Shown piece after piece: positions 1 through 7,416 of a stretch of DNA of 18,654 nucleotides. Origin of the DNA: JADDRA01 sp051005375 (GTDB lineage Bacteria > Actinomycetota > Acidimicrobiia > Acidimicrobiales > CADCSY01); contig JBPCJK010000038.1 in assembly GCA_051005375.1 (NCBI GenBank), forward strand, positions 1 through 18,654. Reading direction: 5' to 3'. A program made the translations under genes and the position numbers. The notes under the pieces were generated by a model. That model saw only the letters and a list, made by a program, of their open reading frames with translations, did no database searches and was not told the DNA's origin. How positions within the stretch are numbered: the stretch's first letter is position 1; the number at the start of each line of letters is the position of its first letter.

Positions 1-2
1 CG

Positions 3-445
3 GTGCCGGTCAGCGTGGCCCGCCGCCTGCTGGGTGACTCGGTGCTCAAGCTGGTGCTCACCAACGGCACCCAGGTGGCCAACGTCACCCACCTGGGCCG
101 GGGGCCCAACGCCGCCCAGCGCATCGCCCTGCTGTGGACCCAGCCGACCTGCTCAGCGCAAGGCTGTGGTGCTGCCCGGGTGGAGAACGACCACCGCATC
201 CCCTACGCCGAGACCCGCCACACCCGACTCGAGGAGATGGACCCACTCTGTCGCCGCCACCACGATCTCAAGACCTACAAGGGCTGGGCCCTGGTGGAGG
301 GCAGCGGCGACCGTGCCTTGGTGCCCCCCGCCACCCGGGTGACCGGGCGCCGCCGGGGAAGTCGGCGCCAACGACACCGTCTGCCGGGAAGCCGACGAGC
401 GATCAGAGGCCGGGTGATCCCAGCCTGTTCGGTGAGGTCGCATGA
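3..445 (+). CDS. HNH endonuclease (DUF222/13E12 family), 3' part, probably frameshifted
   Basis: C-terminal part of an actinobacterial DUF222/HNH protein; the gene begins upstream of the window, so the GTG at position 3 is only the first whole codon. The frame shows the conserved block VARRLLGDS, then NVTHLGRGPNAAQRIALLW, then the HNH core: a Cys pair (CSAQGC), ENDHRIPY with the catalytic-type DH, DPLCRRHHDLKT, and a GWALVEG tail (about residues 1-100). Family members usually end shortly after a VPP motif. Here the frame runs on as an Arg-rich, unrelated stretch to a stop at 947, antisense to the next gene. In the -1 frame, after a six-C run at 324-329, a family-like tail (RHPGDRAPPG... ending SLFGEVA) stops at 443-445, which I take as the true end. 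Either the gene is decaying or there is a homopolymer error. Family identity is secure; nuclease activity is not shown. Confidence 0.75.
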
Positions 446-742
446 GGGGCCGACAGAGACAGAGCCGGCTGCCGGCTGGTCCTCGGTGGAGAATGGGCCG
501 CCAGCGGGTCGAGTCAGAACGGGCAGGTGCAACGTCACTGCTGGTGCGATGGGGTCTCGCCGGTGTGGAAATGCGCTCACAGCCGGGGCGCCTACCCGGG
601 GCCGACTCGAGGTGCCTGGCGGCAACGCCCATGTCGAGACGGATCGGTGGTCTCAACAGGAGCAGCCGGCAAGGCCCCCCGAGCCGGCTGGCCACCGCGC
701 TCCGCGCTCGGGCCGGAGCCGCCAGACGGACCTGATCACCGC
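446..742. other. Intergenic stretch between convergent genes
   Basis: About 300 bases between the end of the HNH gene and the stop of the DUF3151 gene. The HNH frame stays open through it, but the translation is Arg/Gly/Ser-rich without recognisable motifs, so I do not call a gene. No tRNA-like TTCGA arm or other RNA gene was seen. The only structure noticed is an inverted repeat near its right end (678-712). Confidence 0.5.
678..712. terminator. Weak inverted repeat between convergent genes
   Basis: CCCGAGC (678-684) is complementary to GCTCGGG (706-712), with a 21-base GC-rich loop between them. It lies between the converging HNH and DUF3151 genes and could slow transcription on either strand. 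There is no T-run, and in this GC-rich background a 7-bp stem can arise by chance. Confidence 0.25.
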
Positions 743-1183
743 TCACGGCCCGGCGCGCAGCTCGGGGTCGAGCTGGGTGAGGAACTGGGCGCAGCGCTCG
801 GCCTCGTCGTCCTCGCCGATGGCCGCTGCCGCTCGGGCCAGGCCCTGCACCGACCGGAGGAACCCCCGGTTGACCGGGTGGCGCCAGCGCACGAGGCCCG
901 ACCCCCGCCACCCCGACTGGCGGAGGCGGTCGAGGCCCCGGTGGTAACCCACCCGGAAGCAGGCGTAGGCCTCGACGTCGTCACGGGCCAACTGGCCCAG
1001 TTGGGCCCAGCCGTCCAGGAACCGGGGAAAGCGGGCGACCACGCCCGACACCGCGTCCCGGCGCCGGCCGTCGGCTTCGGCCAGGGCGGTTTCCAGGCTG
1101 CCAAGCGCTTCGGCCGGCTCCTCGTCGAGGACAGTCTCGGGTGGACCGGAGGTGCTGAGGTTGACGGGTCGGGCGTCGGACAT
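743..1183 (-). CDS. DUF3151 family protein
   Basis: A 146-residue soluble protein of unknown function, of the size usual for DUF3151, an actinobacterial family. The hallmark is the central to C-terminal block: FPRFLDGWAQLG, then VEAYACFRVGYHRGLD, then SGWRGSGLVRWRHPVNRGFL, ending with CAQFLTQLDPELRAGP. The N-terminal 45 residues are variable and acidic. There is no signal peptide or membrane segment. It is the last gene of the minus-strand run and begins 9 bases after the patatin stop. It also has its own TAGCCT hexamer exactly 6 bases before the ATG, so it can probably be transcribed independently as a leaderless message. Family assignment is from recalled motifs; no function is claimed. Confidence 0.85.
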   Translation of the reverse strand: MSDARPVNLSTSGPPETVLDEEPAEALGSLETALAEADGRRRDAVSGVVARFPRFLDGWAQLGQLARDDVEAYACFRVGYHRGLDRLRQSGWRGSGLVRWRHPVNRGFLRSVQGLARAAAAIGEDDEAERCAQFLTQLDPELRAGP

Positions 1184-1189
1184 CGCCGC

Positions 1190-1195
1190 AGGCTA
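1190..1195 (-). promoter_or_regulatory. Candidate -10 (TAGCCT) for DUF3151 gene, leaderless
   Basis: TAGCCT on the minus strand fits TANNNT and is 6 bases upstream of the ATG at 1183. It overlaps the patatin TAG stop codon. There is no Shine-Dalgarno sequence between it and the start. Confidence 0.5.
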
Positions 1196-2071
1196 GCCCG
1201 GCCCCTCTTGACGGGGGTCCGCTGGGCCGAAGCCCCGCTCGTCGAGGTAGGTGGCGGCAGCGGCGTGGGAGCGCTCCATGAGCTCCCGGGTGCGGCTGAA
1301 CCCGTCGTAGCGGAAGCGGGACCACGACACCGACGGCAGCACGTGGACCTCGACGCCCGGGGGCAACGTGGCCAGCTCGTGGACGAAGCGGGAGTTGCGG
1401 GAGATGGCGAACGCCCGGTGCAGGACGTCGAGCGGGCGGCGGGGGCGCCGGGGGGTGGCGTCGAGATCCTTGAGCTGGAGGATGAAGACCCGGGTCGCCC
1501 CCATCTCCAGGGCCTTGGCCAGGGGCACCACGTTGACGGTGGCCCCATCGATGAGGGCCTCGCCGTCGACCTCCACCGGCGGGAGCAGGGCGGGCAGGGC
1601 GGAAGAGGCCAGCACCGCATCGACCAGCGAACCCTCGGTGAACCAACGCTCCCGCCCGGTGTCGAGTGAGGTGGCCACGCAGGCGAAGGGCAGCTCCAGG
1701 TCGGCGAAGGTCGCTCCCGGCAGGAACCGGTCCACCACCCGCCGCAGCCCGTCGTTGCTGTTGATGGCCGGCCGGCGTCGCAGCAGCTGCACCACGCTGG
1801 CCGCCGTCCGAGACGGCCACACGTCGGAGGCCGACAGCCCCAGCCACAGGGCCTCCAGACGGGCCAGGGTCTCCAGGGTGGGGCCCGAGGCGATGGCGCC
1901 GCCGTTGAGGGCGCCGACCGAGCACCCCACCACCACGTCGGGGACCACCTGGCGCTCGAGAAGCGCCCGCAGCATCCCCAGCTGGATCGCCCCCATGTTC
2001 CCGGCCCCGCCCAACACGAAGGCCGTGGTCGTAGGGGCCGGGGCACCTGGAGGCTCAGGCGGCAGCGGCAT
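1193..2071 (-). CDS. Patatin-like phospholipase family protein
   Basis: A 292-residue single-domain patatin (PNPLA) lipase/acyl hydrolase, cytoplasmic or peripheral, expected to cleave acyl esters of lipids with a Ser-Asp dyad. The oxyanion loop is GGAGNMGA (residues 21-28). The nucleophile elbow is GCSVG with Ser51. The catalytic Asp is Asp175 in the motif DGA. Between them lies the usual TSLDTGRERWFTEGSLVDAVLASSALPALLPPV region typical of RssA-like proteins. The start codon lies 17 bases inside the end of the MFS gene, which argues for co-transcription and translational coupling. A TACCCT hexamer 9 bases upstream may give an additional promoter. The substrate is not predictable. The pairing with an exporter and a MarR regulator suggests a role in lipid or membrane stress, but that is inference. 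Confidence 0.9.
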   Translation of the reverse strand: MPLPPEPPGAPAPTTTAFVLGGAGNMGAIQLGMLRALLERQVVPDVVVGCSVGALNGGAIASGPTLETLARLEALWLGLSASDVWPSRTAASVVQLLRRRPAINSNDGLRRVVDRFLPGATFADLELPFACVATSLDTGRERWFTEGSLVDAVLASSALPALLPPVEVDGEALIDGATVNVVPLAKALEMGATRVFILQLKDLDATPRRPRRPLDVLHRAFAISRNSRFVHELATLPPGVEVHVLPSVSWSRFRYDGFSRTRELMERSHAAAATYLDERGFGPADPRQEGPG

Positions 2072-3314
2072 CCCTGGCGGAGGGTACCGGGGCCTGCGCA
2101 GCGAGGGTGCGGGCCAGCCCGGCGGCGGCCACGATGGTGGCCACTCCCCCGAGGGCCAGGCCCACCCGAGGTCCCAGATGCTCGCCGACGAACCCCACCA
2201 CCGGTCCCCCGATGGGCGTCGTGCCGAGGAAGGCGATCGACCACAGGGACATCACCCTGCCCCGCATCTCTGGGGCAGCGGTGAGCTGCAAGGTGGTGTT
2301 GGCCAGGGCCAGAAAGGCGATGCTCCCTGCGCCCATGCCCACCAGGGCCACCAGCTCCAGGGCGAGGTTGGGTGCGGCCGCAGCCAGCAGGATCAGGGCG
2401 CCGAAGACGTTGGCGGCCATCACCAGCGAGCGAGGTCCGGTCCGGTTGCGCCCGGCGATGAGCAGGCCGGCGACCACCGCCCCCAGACCCATGGCGGCGG
2501 TCATGGCCCCGTAGGTCCCGGGGCCGCCGTCGAAGACGAAGCGGGCCATGAGCGGGAGGATCACCTGGAACTCGTAGGCGAAGGCCCCGACGATGGCCAT
2601 GAGGACCAGGGGCGCCCGCAGGGCAGGGGTGCGCCACACATAGGCCAGGCCCTCCCGGAGCTGCCCCGGACGACGGGGGACGACCGGGGGACGGAGGAGC
2701 TCGGCCTCGCTCATGGAGGCGAAGGCGGCGATCACCACCAGGTAGGAGGCGGCGTCGACCAGGAAGCAGGCGGCCGTGCCGGCGGTGGCGATGAGCGTGC
2801 CCGCCACCGCCGGGCCGACCATGCGGGCGGCGTTCACGGTGACGCTGTTGAGGGTCACGGCGTTGACCAGCTGGTCGGGCCCGACCATCTCCATGACGAA
2901 GGTCTGGCGGGCGGGGTTGTCGAGCAGCTGCACCAGCCCGAGCCCGGCGGCGAGGCCCATGACCATCCACATACGCACCACGCCCGTGGCCGTGAGGACC
3001 CCGAGGACCAGGGCCAGTGTTGCCGCCAGGGACTGGGTGACCACCAATAGGCGCCGCTTGTCGACACGGTCGACGACTACGCCTCCCCACGCCCCGAGCA
3101 GGAGCATGGGGAGGAACTGAAGCGCGGTGACCACCCCGATCTCGGTGCCACTGCCGCCAAGCTCGAGCACCAACCAGGCCTGGGCCACCCGTTGCATCCA
3201 CGTGCCGCTGAGCGACACCGCCTGGCCCAGTGCGTAGCGCCGGTAGTTCTGGATTCGCAGGGCGCTGAAGGTGCGGGCCATGGTCACCCGCACGCCGCCG
3301 ACGATGGTGCTCAC
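2055..3314 (-). CDS. MFS transporter (EntS/MFS_3-like exporter)
   Basis: A 419-residue, polytopic inner-membrane transporter with about 12 hydrophobic segments. N-terminal features typical of the EntS-like drug/siderophore exporter branch are seen: FSALRIQNYRRYALGQAVSLSGTWMQRVAQAWLV, then GAWGGVVVDRVDKRRLLV (the loop 2-3 motif), and LLDNPARQTFVMEMVG. A second loop motif, APEMRGRVMSLWSIAFLGTTPIGGP, lies near residues 345-370. It is expected to drive proton-coupled export; the substrate is unknown. The ATG overlaps the MarR stop codon by 4 bases (ATGA), so the two are translated together and MarR is its likely regulator. MTMAR-type internal starts exist (Met12), but the overlap favours the first ATG. 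Confidence 0.9.
   Translation of the reverse strand: MSTIVGGVRVTMARTFSALRIQNYRRYALGQAVSLSGTWMQRVAQAWLVLELGGSGTEIGVVTALQFLPMLLLGAWGGVVVDRVDKRRLLVVTQSLAATLALVLGVLTATGVVRMWMVMGLAAGLGLVQLLDNPARQTFVMEMVGPDQLVNAVTLNSVTVNAARMVGPAVAGTLIATAGTAACFLVDAASYLVVIAAFASMSEAELLRPPVVPRRPGQLREGLAYVWRTPALRAPLVLMAIVGAFAYEFQVILPLMARFVFDGGPGTYGAMTAAMGLGAVVAGLLIAGRNRTGPRSLVMAANVFGALILLAAAAPNLALELVALVGMGAGSIAFLALANTTLQLTAAPEMRGRVMSLWSIAFLGTTPIGGPVVGFVGEHLGPRVGLALGGVATIVAAAGLARTLAAQAPVPSARDAAAA
2081..2086 (-). promoter_or_regulatory. Candidate -10 (TACCCT) upstream of patatin gene
   Basis: TACCCT on the minus strand, 9 bases before the patatin ATG and inside the 3' end of the MFS gene. It fits the TANNNT pattern found before many starts in this window. 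It may be redundant with read-through from the MarR-MFS transcript. Confidence 0.3.
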
Positions 3315-3772
3315 GGCGAGGTCCCCGGAGGCGGTGATCGATCCTCGATCAGGCCCTCGAGTAGGGGCAGGGCGGCAGCCAGCTGGGCGCGCTGGTCGGG
3401 CGTGAAGGAGCGCAGGCGGGTGGCGAGCAGCGCCGTGGCCTCGCTGCGGATGGAATCCAGGGTGTCAGACCCCTCGGAGCTGAGGCCGATCAGCGAGCAG
3501 CGACCGTCGATCGGATCGGTGTTGCGCTCGACCAGCGCCTTGTCCTCCAGGGCGGCGACGATCCGGGTGAGCGTCGGGGGCGCCACTCCTTCCCTGGCCG
3601 CCAGATCCCCCAGACGAACTGGGCCCAGCTTGGACACACTGGCCAGGGCGGAGAGCTGCGATGGCGTGAGACCGCCCACGCTGTGGCGACGGAGCTGGCG
3701 GGCCAGCCGGACGACGGCCAACCGGAGCTGGGCAGCGAGGCGGACATCGGGGGGTGCGGTGTTGGTTAGCAC
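3311..3772 (-). CDS. MarR family transcriptional regulator
   Basis: A 153-residue winged-helix regulator. An N-terminal dimerisation helix (RLAAQLRLAVVRLARQLRRH) is followed by the HTH: LTPSQLSALASVSKLGPVRLGDLAAREGVAPPTLTRIVAALEDKALVER, then the wing with the MarR-typical NTDPIDGRCSLIGLSSEG (about residues 80-105). A C-terminal dimerisation helix pair completes the family length. The start chosen is GTG. No clear Shine-Dalgarno sequence precedes it, and a later start is possible. MarR proteins usually repress their own operon and an adjoining efflux gene. Here the MFS gene overlaps by 4 bases, making autoregulation of a MarR-MFS-patatin operon the simplest reading. No convincing operator palindrome was found in the 63 bases upstream. 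Confidence 0.9.
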   Translation of the reverse strand: MLTNTAPPDVRLAAQLRLAVVRLARQLRRHSVGGLTPSQLSALASVSKLGPVRLGDLAAREGVAPPTLTRIVAALEDKALVERNTDPIDGRCSLIGLSSEGSDTLDSIRSEATALLATRLRSFTPDQRAQLAAALPLLEGLIEDRSPPPGTSP

Positions 3773-3835
3773 TGCGAAGTATTCTGCCCGTGCCGCCCGG
3801 CTTTCGCACTTGCGGGCGCAGTCGGAAGCGTCTCT

Positions 3836-4621
3836 TCAGTTGAGCCGGGCTCGCAACCGACGGGCGTCGGCGACATCCTCATCGCCCGCCCTCCCCGACG
3901 TGTGCGCCGCCAGTCGCTCCAGCACATCGGCCGCCTCGCCGAAGCGACATGAGGCCGCCAACACCGACGCCAGCCGGCGATGCTCTGCGGGGGACGCCCC
4001 GGGCAGACAGGTTCGCAGGCGGACCACCCAGGCCAGCATGGTCCGATCGGCCCGGGCGGTGGCGATGGCGTCGAGGTTGGCCAACATGCGGGCCAGGACG
4101 CTGCGGGTGGGCACCGGCTCCAGGAACCTCGCCTCGAACGCCGTCCCGGGCGGATGGATGGCCCGGAAGCGGGCTTCACAACCGGACCGGTCGAGCACCG
4201 CGCCCCGGTCGAAGGGATCCACAAACCGGTCGGGTTGACGCTGGTCACCTACCAGGAAGTGCCCAGGCATCGAGACCGCCGCCAGGGGCACCTCGAGCCG
4301 TCGTCCCACCTCGATCATCAGCACCGACAGGGTGATGGGGATGCCGGCCCCCCGTTCGAGGACCTGGTCGAGGTAGGAGTTCCGGGGGTCGTAGTAGTCG
4401 GCGTGGTTCCCCGAGAACCTCGCCTCGGCGAAGAGGTGGTGGCGCAGGGCGTCGACGGTCGGCGCCGGCACCTCGTGGGCCAGCCGGTCGAGTCGGTCCT
4501 GGGCTGCGGCCACGTCGAGGTCGGGCCTGGCGTGGGCGGCGATGAGCAAGGCCGCCTCGTCGAGTGGCACCGCTGCCTCCGGTCGGCTGACCACCTCGGC
4601 GAACCTTGCGCTCAGGTCCAC
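3836..4621 (-). CDS. SirB1 family protein (transglutaminase-like core with TPR-like tail)
   Basis: A 261-residue soluble protein of the SirB1/transglutaminase-like family (Transglut_core2). The diagnostic block is FSGNHADYYDPRNSYLDQVL, then GIPITLSVLMIEVGRRL, then MPGHFLVGD with RFVDPFDRG, about residues 70-150. The C-terminal 90 residues are helical and TPR-like, as is common in the family. I do not see a cysteine at the position expected for a transglutaminase nucleophile, so it is probably non-catalytic like relatives. The start is GTG with a TAACGT hexamer exactly 6 bases upstream, supporting a leaderless message. It is separated from the MarR gene by 63 bases and may or may not share its transcript. 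Biological role unknown. Confidence 0.85.
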   Translation of the reverse strand: MDLSARFAEVVSRPEAAVPLDEAALLIAAHARPDLDVAAAQDRLDRLAHEVPAPTVDALRHHLFAEARFSGNHADYYDPRNSYLDQVLERGAGIPITLSVLMIEVGRRLEVPLAAVSMPGHFLVGDQRQPDRFVDPFDRGAVLDRSGCEARFRAIHPPGTAFEARFLEPVPTRSVLARMLANLDAIATARADRTMLAWVVRLRTCLPGASPAEHRRLASVLAASCRFGEAADVLERLAAHTSGRAGDEDVADARRLRARLN

Positions 4622-4627
4622 TCCGTC

Positions 4628-4633
4628 ACGTTA
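4628..4633 (-). promoter_or_regulatory. Candidate -10 (TAACGT) for SirB1-family gene, leaderless
   Basis: TAACGT on the minus strand, 6 bases before the GTG at 4621, with no ribosome binding site between. It lies in the divergent region shared with the phosphodiesterase gene at 4769. Confidence 0.55.
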
Positions 4634-4753
4634 GCGAGCGTTGGCAAGGCTCTGGTCCGAGGAACGGGCCGACTCTCGACTCAGAGGCAGCGACGCGACT
4701 AGGTGCGTCGGGATGCCAGCAGCAGCCGGGCCGGGGTAGGGCGTCCCCCTCGA

Positions 4754-4759
4754 TAGGGT
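4754..4759 (+). promoter_or_regulatory. Candidate -10 (TAGGGT) for phosphodiesterase gene
   Basis: TAGGGT lies 9 bases before the ATG at 4769. No purine-rich ribosome binding site is present, so a leaderless or nearly leaderless transcript is likely. Confidence 0.45.
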
Positions 4760-4768
4760 GACCGGTCG

Positions 4769-5530
4769 ATGCCGCCGTCGCCCTGGCCCTTCCTCGACCA
4801 CGCCGGTCCCCTTGCCTTCGCCCACCAGGGAGGCGCCGGGGAGCATCCCGAGAACACCATGGCCGCCTTCGAGCATGCGGTGTCGCTTGGGTACCGCTAT
4901 CTGGAGACCGATGTGCATGCCACCAGTGACGGCGTCCTGGTGGCCTTCCACGACGACGAGCTGGGCCGGATGACCGACGGCTCCGGTCGTATCGGCGACC
5001 TGCCATGGTCGGTGGTGAAACGGGCGAAGATCACCGGTGAACACGCCATCCCCCTCCTCGAGGACGTGCTGGGCGCCTGGCCCCAGGTCCGGGTGAACGT
5101 CGATCCCAAGCATGACGCCGCCGTCGCCCCCCTGGCGGCGGTGCTGAAGCGGACGTCCAGCGTGGACCGGGTGTGCGTGGGCGCGTTCTCCGACCGCCGT
5201 CTGGCCCGGGTGCGCCGCCAGATCGGCCCCGACATGTGCACGTCCCTCGGCCCGGTGGGCATCGCTCGGCTCAAGGCTGCCTCGCTCGGGGTTCCCACCG
5301 GGCGGCTCCCGGCATCGTGCGCCCAGGTCCCCGTGGCCAGACGGGGTGTCACCGTCACCGACGCTCGACTGGTCGAGACCGCCCACGACCGAGGGATGCA
5401 GGTCCACGTCTGGACCATCGACGACGCCGAGGAGATGGGCCGGCTGCTGGACCTCGGCGTCGACGGGATCATGACCGACCAGCCTGTCGTGCTCAAGACC
5501 GTGCTCCAGCGACGGGGGGCCTGGACGTGA
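4769..5530 (+). CDS. Glycerophosphodiester phosphodiesterase
   Basis: A 253-residue GDPD-family TIM-barrel enzyme, expected to hydrolyse glycerophosphodiesters to sn-glycerol-3-phosphate and an alcohol using a divalent metal. Visible catalytic residues: His19 in AHQGGAGEHPENT, Glu46 and Asp48 in the ETDVH motif, and His61 in FHDD. Later family marks are LPEDVL-like IPLLEDVLGAWPQVRVNVDPKH, and the C-terminal GMQVHVWTIDDAEEMGRLLDLGVDGIMTDQP. The first motif reads AHQGG where classical members have AHRGG, a variant I recall from actinobacterial relatives. There is no signal peptide, so it is probably cytoplasmic. It is the first gene of a plus-strand run; the adenylate kinase follows after 85 bases. 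Confidence 0.92.
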   Translation: MPPSPWPFLDHAGPLAFAHQGGAGEHPENTMAAFEHAVSLGYRYLETDVHATSDGVLVAFHDDELGRMTDGSGRIGDLPWSVVKRAKITGEHAIPLLEDVLGAWPQVRVNVDPKHDAAVAPLAAVLKRTSSVDRVCVGAFSDRRLARVRRQIGPDMCTSLGPVGIARLKAASLGVPTGRLPASCAQVPVARRGVTVTDARLVETAHDRGMQVHVWTIDDAEEMGRLLDLGVDGIMTDQPVVLKTVLQRRGAWT

Positions 5531-5583
5531 CAGGGAGCCTGGACGTGAAGGCCAGATGGCGGGGGAAGGGTGGGCTGAACCGG

Positions 5584-5589
5584 TACCCT
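5584..5589 (+). promoter_or_regulatory. Candidate -10 (TACCCT) upstream of adenylate kinase gene
   Basis: TACCCT lies 26 bases before the ATG at 5616. Unlike most starts here it would give a short leader, consistent with the purine-rich ribosome binding site AGGGGAG at 5606-5612. Confidence 0.35.
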
Positions 5590-5605
5590 CAGTCGATCCG
5601 AGGCC

Positions 5606-5612
5606 AGGGGAG
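5606..5612 (+). promoter_or_regulatory. Ribosome binding site deciding the adenylate kinase start
   Basis: AGGGGAG just upstream of the ATG at 5616. It supports this start over the in-frame ATG at 5556, which would add 20 residues before the P-loop that are not expected in the family. Confidence 0.6.
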
Positions 5613-5615
5613 TCG

Positions 5616-6314
5616 ATGGACCACAGAACCCGCCTGATCGTCCTGGGCCGCCAGGGAGCGGGCAAGGGCACCCAATGCGCCCGCCTCGCCGCCTGCCTGT
5701 CGGTCCCTCACGTCTCCACCGGAGAGCTGTTCCGGGCTGAGGCTGCCACCGGCACCGATCTCGGACGTCGAGCGGTGGAGTACCTCGACGCCGGCCGCCT
5801 GGTGCCGGACGAGATCGTGCTCGACGTCGTGGCCCGCCGCCTGGGAAGCCCGGACGCCCGTTCGGCCGGCTACCTGCTCGACGGGTTCCCCCGCACGCTC
5901 TGCCAGGGCCGGGCCTTGTTCGACATGCTGGGAGCGGCAGCCGCCGACGTAGCCGTGGAGCTGCACGTCCCCACCTGCGTGGTCCTGCCCCGCCTCGCCG
6001 CCCGACGGGTGTGCCAGGGATGCGGCGCGACCTCCAGCGCCAGCCCCGGCGGCCCTGACATCACCTCCTGCCGGGAGTGCGGGGGGACTGTAGCCCGTCG
6101 CACAGACGACACCGATGCCGCCATCAACCGCCGCCTGGCCGACTACGAGCAGGAGTCATCGCCCCTTCTGGCCTGGCTTGAGGACACCGGCTTGCTCATC
6201 AGGGTCGACGGGGTGGGCGACCCTGACGAGGTCCACCACCGAATGCTCGGCGCCGTGCAGGCCCGGGTCCCGGTCGCCCACGCTAACGGCGGGGGGGTGC
6301 CGGGCCCTGGTTGA
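5616..6314 (+). CDS. adk: Adenylate kinase (long form, zinc-finger LID)
   Basis: A 232-residue NMP kinase: ATP + AMP to 2 ADP, cytoplasmic. P-loop GRQGAGKGT (residues 11-19, Lys17). The AMP-binding region is VSTGELFRAEAATGTDLG. DGFPRT lies at 89-94. The LID domain carries four cysteines, Cys133/Cys136 and Cys152/Cys155, the pattern of zinc-binding long adenylate kinases. RRTDD (161-165) and INRRLADYEQESSPLL follow. The first P-loop glycine is followed by Arg-Gln where the usual form has Pro-Pro or Ala-Pro, a mild divergence. It sits beside an ABC exporter rather than in the secY ribosomal operon where actinobacterial adk normally lies, so it may be a paralogue; the gene symbol marks family, not orthology. 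The downstream ATPase follows after about 22 bases. Confidence 0.85.
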   Translation: MDHRTRLIVLGRQGAGKGTQCARLAACLSVPHVSTGELFRAEAATGTDLGRRAVEYLDAGRLVPDEIVLDVVARRLGSPDARSAGYLLDGFPRTLCQGRALFDMLGAAAADVAVELHVPTCVVLPRLAARRVCQGCGATSSASPGGPDITSCRECGGTVARRTDDTDAAINRRLADYEQESSPLLAWLEDTGLLIRVDGVGDPDEVHHRMLGAVQARVPVAHANGGGVPGPG

Positions 6315-6336
6315 GACCGACGGCCCTGCTCCCATC

Positions 6337-7416
6337 GTGGTGGTGCGGGACGTGGTCAAGCGCTACCCCAACCGACCGGTCAACGCCGTCGACGGGGTCT
6401 CCTTCGAGGTGGGCCGGGGGGAGGTGTTCGGCCTTCTCGGGCCCAACGGGGCGGGCAAGACCACCATCGTGGGGATCCTGACCACTCGGGCCCGCGCCAC
6501 CGGCGGTCAGGCCTTGGTGGCCGGCTTCGACGTGGCCCTGGACCCTGTCGGCGCCCGCACCGCCCTGGCCGTGGTACCCCAGCGGATGAACCTGGACCGC
6601 TCCCTCTCGGCTCGTCGCAACCTCCTCTTCCACGGCGCCTACTTCGGGTTGCCGCCGGCCGTGCGCGTGGCCCGGGCCGATGCCCTGCTCGATGAGTTCG
6701 GCCTGACCGACCGGGCCAACGACAAGGTCGACCGGTTCTCGGGCGGGCAGATGCAGCGGGTGATGATCGCCCGGGCCCTCATGCACCAGCCCCGAGTCCT
6801 CTTCCTGGACGAGCCCAGCACCGGGCTCGATCCCCAGGCCCGCCTCTTCGTCTGGGACCGCATCCGTAGCCTGCGCCGGCGAGGTGTCACCGTCGTGCTC
6901 ACCACCCACGACATGGACGAAGCCGCCTCCCTTGCCGACCGGGTGGCGATCATGGACCACGGCAAGCTGCTGACCCTCGACACCCCGACCGGGCTCACCA
7001 GTCTGGTACCTGGACGGGCCACGCTGACCCTGGCCCTACAGCCCGGTGCAGCTGACCCGAAGCTGCTGCAGGCTTCCCTCCAGGAGCTGTCCGGGGTGGA
7101 GCGGGTCGAGCAGCTCAGCGGGACCGGGGCTGCGGGCCAAGCCGGGATCGACGACGCTGACGAGGGCATCGTTACCGATCGGCCTCTCCCGTCGACCACT
7201 GGCGAAGGCCAGAGCCAAGCGGCTCTCGATGCCGCTTACGGCGATGATCCGCCGTGGTCCCTCCGGCTGTACTGCTCGGTGGACGCCGCCGGACTGGTCG
7301 CCCCGGTCGTCCAGGTCCTCCTGGACCACGGGGCCGCCGTCACCGACATCGGTGTGGGCCGACCCAGCCTGGAGGACGTGTTCATCCACCTGACCGGACG
7401 TGAGCTGCGGGGATGA
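6337..7416 (+). CDS. ABC-2 exporter, ATP-binding protein
   Basis: A 359-residue ABC ATPase of the drug-resistance (CcmA/DrrA-like) type that powers the adjacent permease. Walker A GPNGAGKTT (from residue 35), Q-loop VVPQ, signature FSGGQ (134-138), Walker B VLFLDEPS (Asp near 158) with STGLDP, and H-loop TTHDMDE. The C-terminal domain (about 235-359) resembles the accessory domain of these exporters and ends SLEDVFIHLTGRELRG. It contains an acidic, low-complexity insertion of about 45 residues (GIDDADEGIVTD onward). The start is uncertain: the open frame extends into the adenylate kinase gene, and I chose the first of three tandem GTG codons, which gives a normal N-terminus (VVVRDVVKRY). It overlaps the permease start by 4 bases (ATGA). 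Substrate unknown. Confidence 0.88.
   Translation: MVVRDVVKRYPNRPVNAVDGVSFEVGRGEVFGLLGPNGAGKTTIVGILTTRARATGGQALVAGFDVALDPVGARTALAVVPQRMNLDRSLSARRNLLFHGAYFGLPPAVRVARADALLDEFGLTDRANDKVDRFSGGQMQRVMIARALMHQPRVLFLDEPSTGLDPQARLFVWDRIRSLRRRGVTVVLTTHDMDEAASLADRVAIMDHGKLLTLDTPTGLTSLVPGRATLTLALQPGAADPKLLQASLQELSGVERVEQLSGTGAAGQAGIDDADEGIVTDRPLPSTTGEGQSQAALDAAYGDDPPWSLRLYCSVDAAGLVAPVVQVLLDHGAAVTDIGVGRPSLEDVFIHLTGRELRG

Noticed and set aside
450..947. Continuation of the HNH frame as a long C-terminal extension
   Set aside because: Arg-rich, no motifs, and overlaps the DUF3151 gene; a family-like tail exists in the -1 frame ending at 445.
1368..3050. 560-codon open frame on the plus strand
   Set aside because: Antisense to patatin and MFS genes; Gly/His/Asp-rich low complexity typical of shadows in high-GC DNA.
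736..3201. 821-codon open frame on the minus strand
   Set aside because: It is the shifted frame of the DUF3151, patatin and MFS genes; its translation is Arg/Pro/Ser-rich without motifs, while the overlapping frames carry clear families.
3773..3835. MarR operator palindrome
   Set aside because: Only a TGCG/CGCA 4-bp repeat and weak imperfect symmetry were found; not enough to call.
5556..5615. Longer adenylate kinase start at the upstream ATG
   Set aside because: It would add 20 residues before the P-loop, and the ribosome binding site AGGGGAG points to the ATG at 5616.
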